Source: Dermanyssus gallinae
Taxonomy: Eukaryota; Arthropoda; Arachnida; Mesostigmata; Dermanyssidae
Direction: 5' to 3'
Assembly: GCA_003439945.1 (NCBI GenBank)
Contig: QVRM01007067.1
Coordinates: forward strand, 62,001 to 126,000
DNA length: 64,000 bases
Shown here: piece by piece, positions 41,516 through 53,990 of the stretch
Position numbering within the stretch: the first letter of the stretch is position 1
Layout: each line of letters begins with the position of its first letter
Notes under the pieces: generated by a model
The model's database searches: none
Seen by the model: only the letters and a program-made list of their open reading frames with translations
Told to the model about the DNA's origin: nothing
Position numbers and translations under genes: made by a program

Positions 41516-44500
41516 ATAACACATACTGTAACCACGGCGGAGAAGCTCCCTTCAAGCGTGGGCCGTTAGTGTAGGGCTCCAACCCACAAAAACTAGTCAT
41601 GTCCCCGTCAACCGGTCTGACTCGGAACTGCTTGCGCATCTCATAAAAGAGGCAGGGGGGGGGGGAATTTACTACTTCTGGCGGGGGTGTTCCCCAAGTG
41701 CCGCGGGCGCCTTAGGGGGTCGGCCCTCATTTTTTTGTAGTATAGATTTAATAACTTCAGATGTAATCTTCCTTTGCGAGAATGTTGCTATCATTCTTTT
41801 GCGGATGTAATGTACGATAAAAACTGGAGTCTGCATTAAAAGCTGTAGGGGGGCGGGCTGCTCCGCCCATGCAGGGCACCTCAGAACAGTGTGCTCTGGG
41901 GTGTCCTCTAGCACATCACCGCAGTAGATGCAACTAGTGCTGGGAACCTTCCCGACCCTGAAAGGGTAGGTCTGAAAATCGCCGTAACCTGTCAGGATCT
42001 GGGTCGACTAGATGGCGAGTTCACTCTCTGGCCGGGTTTGCCAGTCTTTGACAATCTGGATCAGGTGACAGAGACTCGCGCCTGGCGCACCCTCTTGCAA
42101 GGCGTCCAATTTCTTCTGCCATAGGTCAATTGTGCACCGACGCTGTTCGTCCTTCTTGCACTAGTGACTGCCCCCTAGACGGAGCTTGCCTGCTCTCAGG
42201 TCGTGCTTTCAGGTACCGCACCAGCAAGAACGAGAGCCGTCGCTGCGCTAACCGACCGGTATGCCGCAATTATCATGGGGCCCTGACCCTCTGGGCCCGG
42301 TGCAGGCGGTTTCTACTAACGGCGAAATTTAGGGTGCGAGGAATGCGAGATACCTTACTGTATTGCCGACCAATGCAGTCGGGCTTCCATATAGACAAAC
42401 TAGGATACCGATTCCTAGTTTTCTATATGGAGGTGTAGGGTGGGCAGTTGTTCCGTCTCACCAGATATGGCCTTGCTTTTGGCGGGGGCGAGGGCGAGGC
42501 CCGTCACCTGCATCCAGTCAGCGGAATCGGCAAGTGCTTCATTTGCACGACTCTGTAATAAATCCGGGGTCCGGGCCTGGACGGTAAGGGCGAGGTTGTC
42601 CGCATAGGCTAGATGGTTTACCCCTTAGCCGTAGCACGTCGTCACATGTTATGTTCCATAGCAGGGGATTAAGAGCGGAGCCTTGTGGCATACCTGCAGT
42701 CATGCTAAAACTGGTTCCACAAAAAAAGTATTGTTCGGTCCTAGAGGTAGTTTGATACGATTCGGAGTAGGCAGAAGAGTGTGTCCTTCGTGTGGGGAGT
42801 CTCCAGGATGACTCTCCACATTAGCCTGTTAGAAGCGTTACGGAGGCTTAGTAGGATGGCGCGGTAAAGGTCTCGTCTTCTTGGCAAAGTCTCGTGGAGA
42901 AGTTCTGCCTGCGTCAAGATCTGCCGTATGGCGTCGATAGCTGAGTGGCCCTTACAAAACCCGTGTTGGGCGTCTGACAGCAGGCCATTCCCTTTCGCGA
43001 AATTCCAAAGGCGTGCCTCCACGATGGAATCAAATGCTAGGAAACGAACCCGACCGGAGCATCCACGTCGTAGCAAACTACTGTTTCTGAGAATTCTTTC
43101 ATTAGCGTCTTGAATGCGGAGATCGAGATACCGTCCGAGCCCGGCGCCTTTCCTTGTTTAAGGCGTGCCTAAGCAGCCTGAAATTTTTGTAGAGTGACTT
43201 CCGGAGGGTCCTCTTCGTCCTCCCCTGGAGATAGGGGGCGCGGTCAAAGAAAAGGTGTTGTAGAAAGAGCACTTCGATTGCTTCTTGCGCCACTTCCGGC
43301 GTTATCACTATCCTACGCTTGTGCTAGTTAGGGGGTAGCCTTCTAACCATTTTGTATAAGCGGCCCCAGGAGGCCGTCTTCCAGCTTTTCACGAAAGGCC
43401 CTCCAGAAGCTTTTGTTGCTCCAGAAGATGTCCTTGCGAAGGTTCCGCAGCCTTTTATACTCAGCTCCGTGGTGTTGGGCAGCCTTTTTCTTAGGCGCAG
43501 ATCCCCGGGCGCGGGTGAGAAGCTGCTGTGCCCTTAGGCATTTCTGTCTCAGTTGTCCGAGCACGGCAGTCCACCAGTACTTTGGTGTGCCGCGGCGTCA
43601 CGGGTCACGTGGAAGTCACGTGGAATTCAATGATAAGATGGTCGCTGAGAGATTCTTTGTCCTGTAGCATCTTCCAGTTTAAAATCATATGGGTCTCAGC
43701 CCGGCGCGTGATGGTCAGATCAATGCATGAGGTGCGCCTGGCATCCGTGTTAAGAACGACGAAATCCTCGGCCGCTAACCAGTCAAGGGCTTGTAGTCCT
43801 CTTCGGGTAGTTCCGATAAAACTCTATACGTACGATGCGCGTCGTCTTTTCGGTACCCGAGGGCCAATTTTCGGCCCACCGGACATTGGGTTGCCTGAAC
43901 AGCAGCAGGCTCCTATTCTGCTACTGATTTCTTGGAGCATGTTAGAAGCATCTTTGCTGCGGTTGCAGTTTAGTTGGAGTACATGCGTGGTGTTGCGAGT
44001 AAATTGCGTTTTGCATGTCTTTGAGGTCCTAGGGTCCGAATGGTATGAGGCTCGTGCCCTTGCGACTTCCTTGGATGACCAAAGTAAAGCCCTCTACGTC
44101 CGCGGGCGTTGGCCGCGTGGTAAGCCGGGTGCCGCGGAGCTCTTCTAGTTGCTTCCTGTACTTCAAACAGGGCGGCGACGTTGGCCGCGTGTCCCTTTTC
44201 ATCGTAGTTGTTGCAAATTGTGGTCGCCTTGCATTCCCTATGGAGGTACCCAAGTACCCCGCGCCTGTGGTAACGCTTGCTTGTAACGACAGCGTTAATG
44301 CACGACGGCGCAGAGTGGCCTACTCGTTGGCAACGCTGGCACGTCGGCACGGTGATCCAATCCGACATTGAGCATGAGGACCACCCTAGGTGGATACGTT
44401 TAAGGTTCAGAACCCTGTCAGCATCAGGGAGGGGGGCACTCAGACCAGGGACGTCCATTTACCGGTGGGTCCCCTTTTGTGAGGGTCACCAGTTAGCGGT

Positions 44501-45450
44501 CACTCGATAGGAAACGCCCTGCAAAGGGCAGTTTCGATGTCTTGTAAGATAGTGATCTCCATGACGTTTCCGATCAAGAGCCGTCTGAGGAACGACTCGT
44601 CCGCGCTGGACGCGCCCGTCTCCTCGGCTGATTGCAGGGCAAAAAAAGGAACTGGCCTCCCCCTCTACCGCCTCTGCTACCACCAACCGCACGTCTCCGC
44701 TGGGCAGTTGTTGGACTCAGTTTACCTAGACGCTGTGGGCGTTGAGGTCCACCCTGAAAGCCCGCTCCCTGATCATATCGGCATAGGACTTGCCTTTTTT
44801 TTTTAGAAAGAAGGTTGTTATCGTGCTGATTGAGCTTTTATTGCAGCTTTCTGCCCCCCCATGTGCGCCGTGGGTGTGACAGCGGGGTGCAGGCCCCGTG
44901 CCCGAAAGAGGCACTCGAGGAGTTTGCCAATTCTCCTCTGCTCACCCTGGCTTTTCAGGTGGCAAGGTATTGGTCCAAGGTCCCTTGAGCCCAGGGGGGC
45001 ACTGGCACATAGCAGCGTCTGATCCAGGAAGTGCTTGTCCTGGAGAAGCGTTGCAGCCTTGGAGAGCCTGATTGCCACCAGGGCCGTGGTGGTGGGCTCG
45101 CCGTCATCTCCCGATTCGCTTACTTGATGCGACATGACCTCCCGTATGCTGTGGCCGGTCGAGCCGGTGATGTCCTAGAACTGGCAGGCCATGTTCTGCT
45201 ATTTGGTCTTGTCTGCTGATCGTGCTGTTTTATGGCGGTGATGTTTTAAGCCTGCCGCTCCAGGGCAACAGTGTCAATCGTTCACTGACACCCCGAGTCC
45301 GCGGTCTCTTTGACGGTCAGTGTGCCGACCTCCTTCATCCGTGCCTCTTTTACCGCGACACAAAGTTCTTCCGCCAGGCTTTTCGCCATTGTGTCTAAAT
45401 ATGTCTGCTGGCCGCGTGGTTGGTGAGCTTGTGTGCAATGATAGCTATCT
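41516..45450 (-). mobile_element. LINE family 3, near full-length but decayed
   Basis: Reading the minus strand: ORF1 pieces (45135-44818), then CCHC zinc knuckles CQRCQRVGHSAPSC and CNNYDEKGHAANVAA (44458-43970). An endonuclease/RT linker follows (43564-43102) and RT motifs LLSDAQHGFCKGHSAIDAI, MPQGSALNPLLWNIT and AYADNLAL (YADD changed to YADN). The C-terminus is DTPEHTVLRCPAW (41914-41672) and the 3' part RVRPVDGDMTSFCG. There are multiple frameshifts. The architecture (gag with knuckles, RT of the NPLLWNIT type) suggests the R1/jockey-like group. The 5' end is uncertain. Confidence 0.75.
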
Positions 45451-46425
45451 TGTCGAGATAGTTACTTGAGACCGCTTCTTCAAAGTGGCTTCTGCCAGGA
45501 GTAGTTTTGTCATCATACTTCTTACTTTTTCACGGCCCAAATCGGGCTGCTTTTGTCCGGGTCTTTTGCCCGGCGGAATATGGTAATGTATTATCTGGGG
45601 CTTAGAAATGCAGTAAAAATAAAAGAGATAAATACATTTGAAAGAGAATGAATTAATCAATATTTTAAATAAGCGAGTAAATTAAAATGAAGTAAATTTA
45701 TGTAAAAAAGAAAAAAGCAAGCGCTGGAAATTAAACTCGCAATGGTCTTGCTTAGACCGTTACTGTAGTTGCCGTCGCTACCATTTTGCTACCCAGTGCC
45801 TGTAGAGAGCAGCGATTTGACAGGCGTTCTACCACTGTTCGTAGCTGTTCTTTGTGGTTGTTATGTACAGTGTCGATAATGAGCATTCAACTTGTGAACG
45901 CCTGTTTGCACCTATATACACAGTTAGTTGTGTACACAGTAGGCTATAAACATATACACAGTGGGCTAAATGCATATACACATCCAAGAAACCAGGCTGG
46001 TTTACCGACTGGCTAGAACCACTGCTCGGTCGGCAGGCAATGCTCGAATTTCGAACACTTTTTGAACGTTTGAGTTTGAGGGGCTACCGGAACTTCTTTT
46101 TTTATCGAGTTTATCACAGTACCTTGCAAGTAGTCGCGTAGGATTCTCTACCTCAAAGGCCATCGAGTGCAACTGATTAGCCTATTACGGGCCTCAGGTT
46201 CCTGCACTCTTCTACCAAATTTAATAAAGCGAAGCCAAACGCGACGGCACCTGACGACTGACAGATTTAGGCTGTCACAGGCAACCTGCATCGCGTGTTT
46301 CGGTAGACTGTGGTAAATTTTAGACAAAGAGCGAACCTGGGAGGCTAACCATGATTGTCGTAATGCCTTTGCTTAGCAGTATTCGCATTAACAACTACTC
46401 GGAGAGCGGTACGGAGTTTTCGTTT
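45451..46425. other. Intergenic, no gene recognised
   Basis: Short (TA.ACACAG) tandem copies near 45915-45985; otherwise unique-looking AT-rich sequence. No convincing ORF. Confidence 0.4.
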
Positions 46426-47340
46426 ACTTTTTTTTGTTAATAAGACACTAACTGGAAAATGCGATTTGCACACACGGATACCACGGCAGGAAAGCTCAGC
46501 TGCAAATGTGGGCCGGTAGTGTGGGGCTCCAACCTACTAAAAAACAGTCATGTCCCCATCCGCACGCTCAACAGGGAACTGCGCAAGCAATACTTCAAAC
46601 AATTGAGAGGGGTTAATAGTAACGTCCTTATCTTAGCTGCCCTGGAGTGCCTCACGGAGCCTTATCAAATAAAAACGATTCTTCTTTTTTTGGCCTGCAT
46701 AATGCGTTCGATTGTACGAGCTTTAAGATTCCAGTCATCACGTGAACTTATAAGAAGGTGTGTCAGCTTCTTAAGACTGCCGTCACTTGCTGTGGTTAAG
46801 TCCGTGCGTAATGGAGCCCACACCGGGCACAGCAATACTGTGGGTTCCGGCGTGTCCTTCGTTTATTTCTTCACAGTGCTTGCAGAGTGGCGTATCTGCT
46901 TTTCCTATCCGAAACACGTAAATCTCGAAGTTGCCATGCCCTGTGAGCACTGGAGTCACGTGGTGTGTCAACTCGCCGCCGTGCCGGTTAATCCACGCCT
47001 TAATGTCCGGAATCAGGTCCTTTACACGGGCCTCAGTTTCCCATTCATTTTGCCAAGAAATCACAGTTGTTTCTTCTTCCTTATTGCTTGTCGGTTCCGC
47101 CCACAAGCGACGACGTTCGTCGGTTCTTCAGGTTCCAAGGGATCGTACTAGCCAGCATGAGTACAGCCGCCGTGCTGACCGCCTTGTAGGCCATCGTAAT
47201 CTGTAAAGCCGTAATGCGTTGGGTCGTGCGCATCAGCGCCCTGTTGCGGGCCAGGGTCAGTGCGGTTAGTGGCCACACCGGGGCAGCGACTGTTCCTATA
47301 ACTGGACAGCAGTAGATCGGCAATTTGAAAAAATATTTAA
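46426..47340 (-). mobile_element. LINE family 3, 5'-truncated 3' end
   Basis: The minus strand encodes a post-RT C-terminal domain (ELTHHVTPVLTGHGNFEIYV, FRIGKADTPLCKHCEE) typical of R1/jockey-like ORF2 proteins, then the shared 3' segment with GACATGACT. A T run at 46429-46436 marks the poly-A tail of the minus-strand insertion. The tail sequence AGTGTCTTATTAAC differs slightly from the 61.74 kb copy. Confidence 0.75.
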
Positions 47341-47884
47341 CCCAAACCCAAACCTGCCCAAACCTGCTCACCGATGAAAGCTGCCCATGAGTTAATACCG
47401 TCCACAAATAGTGGACTGGATGTTGAATATACCCAAGCTTGTTGACTAAAAAATATTGCTAGCTGACTGACTGACTTTGCTAAATATTTTATTATATGTT
47501 TATTGGGCAACACCGGCAAATAGAACGAGAGTTACTAAACCGAGATTATATAGCGAAGCATTTCAATTCACTGTTTTATATGGTTAACAATGAGAGGTAT
47601 CGCTTTAACATTATATTTATGTTAAAGTCAAATTTAATTAGCTTTTCAATGATTCAGTTATTTTAACATGGCATTACTACTTTGAGTACGGAATACATTT
47701 AAATTCAACTGTGGTGGGCGTTAACATTTTTTGACTCGAACTATGTGTACATGCATATAACAAGTCATGTATTATGCCAATGTGTTCCGACGTTAACAAA
47801 TAAGCGTCCTAGAATTAAAAACATTTTAAGGAGGTTAGTATTTATGCTAGACCAAACTCCGTCGCTTACGGGCATCGAATCGCA
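47341..47884. other. Intergenic, no gene recognised
   Basis: AT-rich, no ORF of note, no repeats recognised. Confidence 0.4.
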
Positions 47885-48065
47885 CGTTGTCGATATCTAG
47901 GATTTTCCCAACAGTCCTTGCGGCAGTATGGCCGTTGACTCTCATCGGTATGTAGTTTATCATATGTCTTCACAATGGCATCGCTCAAAGAAAATTCAAC
48001 AACATCGAGGACCGAATTGGTGACATCCCGGTTGGTTCTAGCGCACTAGTCCTCTAGACCGCGCT
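47885..48065 (-). mobile_element. tRNA-derived SINE, family 1 (minus strand)
   Basis: The reverse complement contains GCGGTCTAGAGGACTAGTGC, TTTGAGCGAT and CGATGAGAGTCAACGGCC..., aligning with 6186-6385. The B box has decayed. Confidence 0.6.
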
Positions 48066-48299
48066 GCTTGCTAAATTGTTGTCCTTAAATAAATCTTTAT
48101 TGTTCTTATGAATGAGTTATACAACATATGGTCAGGTAAATGGAATGTCAATGTCTGATATCGATCAATTAACATGGTCCCCACAACCGTAAAACTTATC
48201 TGACGCTAAACACTTCAAGTACTGTCATGATGAACACCACCGCCGAACTGACAATTATGACATCTGCACACCAACTGTGTGGATATAAATTAATAGTAA

Positions 48300-48629
48300 C
48301 GTGTACAGAACGTGACGCGTCTTTTATATGGCCACAACCATATTCGTTTGTGACGTCGGTAAATTGAGCTAGTCGCATTGCGTTAACTACTTAAGTGCTT
48401 ATTACGACACCAGTAGGGTAGGAACAGCAGCACATAGACCCAACCGTGCACACACACATATATAAGGCTGTCGACCAGAACCGTAAGCAGGCGGCAGAAA
48501 GACAAGTTTGTGCAGACAGTGTAAACTGTCTGCACTTAAGTAGTTAACGCAATGCGACTAGTTTAATTTACTGACGTTACAAACGAATATGGTGGCCATA
48601 TAAAAGACACGTCGGACGTTCTGTACACG
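48300..48629. repeat. Large inverted repeat (foldback element)
   Basis: Arms 48300-48398 and 48533-48629 are near-complementary over about 97 bases (CGTGTACAGAACG... / ...CGTTCTGTACACG; GCGTTAACTACTTAAGTGC / GCACTTAAGTAGTTAACGC). The spacer is about 134 bases. At the right arm's start a perfect 10 bp hairpin GTGCAGACAG / CTGTCTGCAC occurs (48511-48536). Each arm has a TATAAAAGA-type motif in opposing orientation. No ORF and no target-site duplication were seen. Confidence 0.85.
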
Positions 48630-49019
48630 TTTGCACGTTGACTTTAGACAAATTCAGCACGTAGACATCAATAAACTCTCTCTGCTGAAATGTGTACGCG
48701 AACGCCTTCACGTGCCATAACGAAAAGCCGCCGATAGACAAATATGTAGCATTACTGTTTCTTTTTTTGGCCTGTACTTACGACTCACCTCTGCAAAACT
48801 CTGCTGGCAGCCTACGAAGAATTACGAACGTGACATACTAGTTCAATTTCGTTTCGCTTTCTTCCATTGTCCCAGAAGCATTCTATATGACGCGTCACAT
48901 GGCCGGTATTTGAGCACTACACAGAGAGCATGTCTCTAACGTCATCGATTAGTGTCTTCTCGCCACCTGAAATGATCGTCGCATACATCTATGTATATTA
49001 TTATATTTTTATTATATTT

Positions 49020-49195
49020 GTAGTGGCTGTGGCTTAGGCGGCTAACGCACCGTTCGAAACGGGGCGTTGTCATGGCAACCACAATTAGCAAAACATCACT
49101 GGTTCGAGCCCCGGCCGTGCTGGTTGAATTTATTGGACGTGGTTGTCATTGCCCTGCTGCTACGTACCTCTGCTGGAGAAGCCTATATAATTCCA
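49020..49195 (+). mobile_element. tRNA-derived SINE, family 2 (best copy)
   Basis: An A-box-like TGGCTTAGGCGG (about 49030-49041) and a perfect B box GGTTCGAGCCC (49101-49111) are followed by a non-tRNA body (GGACGTGGTTGTCATTGCCC...AAGCCTATATAA). The same body is found at 22.2 and 38.7 kb in the opposite orientation, which argues against a functional tRNA gene. Confidence 0.7.
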
Positions 49196-52100
49196 GTACG
49201 AGAACGCGATGACGATAGATGCATTTAGACGATATCGTGCCACAGGCAACTTAGCCCATTACGAGCGTCTAAAAAGTGGTTGTCAAAGCGTAAAAAAACT
49301 TCGACCGGTCGTGACGTGAGCCAAACGCGAATTATTATTGCACGCATCGCCCGTAAGATGAGATCGCGCTGCTTTGTGGGTCTTGTTTCTCGGAAAACAA
49401 AAGAAAAACATAGAACGTGCGTACTAGTTGCATATGCTGTGTCGTTCGGGTGTCATCCCATATCATGCGGACATCCGTGGTATCATGCGGTAAAATTGCT
49501 TAACGCTTCAATTCGAGTGTTCATATTAGCGATCAACGCCTTTGTGTGTCGTGAAGCGCGTTTATAGGGTACATGCTTCGAACTTCACATAAAGTTATTA
49601 CAAACCGCCTATTAGCCTCAAATGTAAATTACAGTTCGTACACTCGATTTATTGACTACATGCCAAAGATAAGCTACCTACATTCTGCCAGCCGCGCTAG
49701 TAAAAGTGATGTAGAATGCTTTTAGCTTTAGGACTGGCTGTACGTCGTATTGGGCGGCGATATGTCTCATGAAAGGCGTTATCTCGCAATGGAATGAAGC
49801 AAGCTCTAAAATACCTCAACTAGCAGCTGTTGGTAAAGTGCATTCCTAAGGGGAACGCATCAAGGATAGCTGAAAATACAGAACCATTTCTGCAATTATC
49901 AAATCCTCACGAGACAATGTCGTGCGGATAGACAACGTACATAGGGCTTTACTTTCTTACTTATTTCTGATTTTAACGCATGAGAAACAAAGATTCGTTG
50001 CTGTATTTCAGGCTGCGGTAACTTGGAAACATTTTCCGCTTCAGGTAGAAATTTCTGAAGCTCAATTTGCAAAAGCGTCGCTTAGGCTATTCCTAAGACG
50101 ACTGAAATAATTGCAAATGAGTTCAAAGCGACTGCCAAGCACGCCAGAGGAAAAATATGTGAACGTCAGAGAAGTTTATTAATGCGCAGATGAATCAACT
50201 GATGACCCTCAGCCAGGAGGAATTTCAGAACAACGAGGGTTGCCTGATGACCACGGTCAATGAGCTGCTTGCCAAAGAACGATGGTCGCCTGACCCGTCT
50301 GGAGAGCCACTCGTGCAGGCACAACGCAGAGCTAATTGGATTCTCTACTCTAACGGCTAAGGGGTTTCGTAGCTGTGTGCGACTCAGACAGCTGATATAG
50401 CTGATCGATGGCGCCATTTTGGCAGCCGATTGTAAAGCCAAAGCAAACACGGTGAACCAAATCGAGGAACGAGGCATCGTGACCAAATTTCGTGATAGTG
50501 CTAAATTATTTGCACAAGAGCATCAAGTTATTTCGTTGGGGCCAAAAATACCAGGGTCTCAAAGCCAAACAATAATGCTTTTGAGCTGCCGTTACGCAGA
50601 TATAGGTCTTCAGACAGATTTCGGAGAAACGGAAGCGTTCGCGCTAGTTGGCCACGCAAAAGAAAACAGAACTCAACTGTTAGTTCTGCTGGATCAGCAA
50701 AGCCGGTAAACGGATAGTGGATACCGACAACGAGTTTATGCAAGAATTTTGATAACATGATATCTCAATTAATAAATGATGTGGCTGATGTGGTGGTGTG
50801 TACACAGTGTTGGTGTGTACACAGATTTACCCACACGAAAAAGTCAGGCTTAATATAAAATGATTTAAACTCATTTTTCTCCAATTCCTCATACAGAGCA
50901 GGTGGGGTTGCAGCGCTTGTGAGAAACAACATTCCCTCGTCGAATATAACTACAAAAAATGTAACGAAATATGACTGTTGTTTAGCCAAAACGATGATTT
51001 CTAGTTAGAAAACGCAACTAGCAGCAATTTATAGATTGCCGTCGCCCGGCGTTTCAAATCCGAATAATTTGCTAATATATTCAATACCAATGTTAATTTC
51101 ACAATCTGTGTCTTGCTTGGCTGAATTTAGTTTACTTCTTACACAGTAGTCTACGTATATTTGTTTTATAAGTAAGCGCGCAATGTAAACAAATGTACGA
51201 CACAATGTGTACCACTATATAAAGCAATGCAGACCACAATTTAGTACAACGCGCTTTGAGCGCATGCCGTACTTTGCTTTAGAACCGGTTAGCACAAAGT
51301 GTGCCGAAAGTGACCTAAGGGTGGTCATAGACTAGACCGTTTAGATAGGCGACTGACCGCATCCTGGTTTCGAACCAAGAAAGAATGGAGGCGATGGACT
51401 GAGAGATTTACAGCGCTGCGGTGCCTCAGTCATCGCCAACGCCTTAGGCCACCTAAAAGCTTTCGGTCGTATGAGCCGCTCAATGTTCTCGGTATCAGCG
51501 GGTCGTCCAAATCGACGAACGTAAGCCTAGTGACTAAACCCCCGCGCGTTTCGATTCTACCACCACTAAGTAGGCATCTACGGTGTTTCGCATGAATATA
51601 GCATGAATGCGTCAGATTTCCAGAGAGCACAATAAGTAGCTAACTCGGTGAAGGGTAGGCCGGCCTCGGACGACGTCTGCGGGAGAAACTACGGCGACAT
51701 GCTGTTGTCTCCGCGAACTTAGAGACGGCAAGTCCGACTGAATTCGTAACGGTTCCGGCTGATTTCACACTAGGCCCCTGCATTTACATTGCTTGCCGTA
51801 GGCACGGGGATAAACAGATCGAGAATTAATGTAATGATTTAGTCATGCGTTGTGACTCGCTGAACTTTGTGCACATACAGAATCACGGCACCGGCTCGTT
51901 CATTAGTATCGACGGGGCTAGTTCGGCGTACAGGTCATCCATTAGTGGCTACAATGGTGGGCTGGCTGCCTGCCTGTTCTCTTACACCGGCCCGATTCAA
52001 AGCCAGGCCATCATTAACTGATCCCCGAACATCGATGTAGATTGTATCAAAGCCGCCTTGCTTAACAGCTAAGCTCTGTGAAGAGATTCAAATATCGTAC

Positions 52101-53263
52101 AAACGACACGGCTGAGTGTGCAAAACGTTCGACGGGGAAACGTTGCTAATAAACATGTGCATATCAATAGTAGCAACAACATGTATTATTTGGATATCTC
52201 TTAACATATGTCGCTTTCGTGCCGCAAATATGTAGATTAATACATAGTTATTACTGTTGAACGAAGTTTGTTTGGAGTGGAATATAGGTTGGTTCAGTAA
52301 AGATTAGCCCGAGTTGCCTCTACGCAATCTATGGTAAGCAGTAAGTTGATACATGTAAAACCACAACTGAATGATCTAAAACTTGCGCATTTTATCAAGC
52401 CATCTTTCTCATTCTAAAGAGCTCTTTAGTTTATATGTTACGAGACCAATACTTATGAGCTTATTAGCGTCCGTCACTTCAACTGGGGTTTGTCCTATGA
52501 GAATAATATAACCATAGCATAAAAGTGAAGCCAATATGGTACACGCAATTATCTGCTCCCGACAACGCACAAATCCGCCCAGACTAAGCTTATATTAAGA
52601 CCTGTTAAGCACGCGGCTGCAAAGCGTGAACCTATACAAGTATAATTTACAGATGCAGATGCTCAGGTTAGTTTTTTCGGTTTCCTTCAAAGAACAATCT
52701 GATACGACGATAAAAGTAATTGGCTGCTCTATGAAAGCCATAAGTGCAAAGGCTTGCTTGCATTCCGGTACACGAAAATATTTCACCGGCTTTTGTATCA
52801 GTATAGCTATATAAATTACATGTTTGTAAATTGAAATGTTATGGCGCATTTCGATTTTAACATAGCGCCGGCAGACATACCCACGTTGTATTGAAAAATG
52901 TTTGACTATAGACTATTGATCGCCTCAAGCTTTAAGTATCATATATGAGTTTTTCAAGACACATTAGCACTCATAATGTGCGAATTTCGATGAGCAAAGA
53001 CCGGCGTAGGGCTCGCTGCAGATGAATCGACTACGCATATTTTTTTGAACAGAGAAACATTGTAGTGGAAAGATCGGTACACAGCACATACACTTGACAC
53101 ATTCTAAGCTCTAAAAAACAATCCAGATGCACTGGAGATCTAGCTTTGATGTAACCTTAGACTATTCTGGAAAGACGTTAATGTAATGCGGACATGCATC
53201 TGCTTTTGCGCCGTTGCTACCATGCCTTATTTAATTTTGGTGTTTATCACGGGCTTTCAAAAA

Positions 53264-53299
<36 letters not shown>

Positions 53300-53990
53300 A
53301 AGAGGAAAATTTGAGAATTGAACTTAGTGTATAAAAAGTATTTGTCTAATGCTCAATTGCTTTGCCCTGCATCAGTCGAAACTCCCTCGGATCAAATGTC
53401 CGTTATACATTTCTGAAATATTTGAAGTGCCCTTTTTGAATATAAGCAAATATCCTTTGGCTGTCATATCTATTTAATATTCATTAGGAAAGTCAAGTTA
53501 AGAGTCAATAGAAAGATTACGTTTTTAATTCTCGCGGACAGAAAATGCCACAGGGAGCCAGATCCAGTGGATCTCAATGTTATAATGGACCATTGCTAGA
53601 ATTTTTTTGTAGATAATACAACGTAACTAGCGAATTGCGGGCGGATTCGTTTTTGCGGTAGAGTATACAGGTCAGACTATTCCAAACCTATTTCTTCTTT
53701 AAAATTCTTTATTTGTGAAAACTCCCTGATTCATCGTCGAGCCTCCTAAAACCGTCAAACGCTTGGTAGATTCAGCTTTAGATGAGTGTTTTGCTAGCGG
53801 TTTGGAGGAACTCTTTTTAATAAATTCGTCACACCTAAAAAGAAGTTTCAAAATATCACAAGTTCACGATTTTTTGCCAAATCTCAAGTTTTGTTTTCTT
53901 ATTGGTTGTTTTTCGCTGATTAGCTGCTAGACTAACGCACCTAATGTCTATTGCCCCTTGTTTTTCATGGCAGACGCCACCGTTAGCGTA
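49196..53990. other. Long intergenic stretch, no gene recognised
   Basis: Only short ORFs. One, encoding FINAQMNQLMTLSQEEFQNN in the region 50168-50350, has protein-like composition but hits a stop and matches nothing I know, so a processed pseudogene is possible. An overlapping frame (50419-50709) is also unrecognised. (TA)n lies at 53266-53296 and GTGTGTACACAG direct repeats near 50800. Confidence 0.4.

Noticed and set aside
49020..49110. A functional tRNA gene at 49.02 kb
   Set aside because: It has A and B boxes but no convincing cloverleaf, and the same sequence with a non-tRNA body occurs elsewhere in the opposite orientation, as expected of a SINE.
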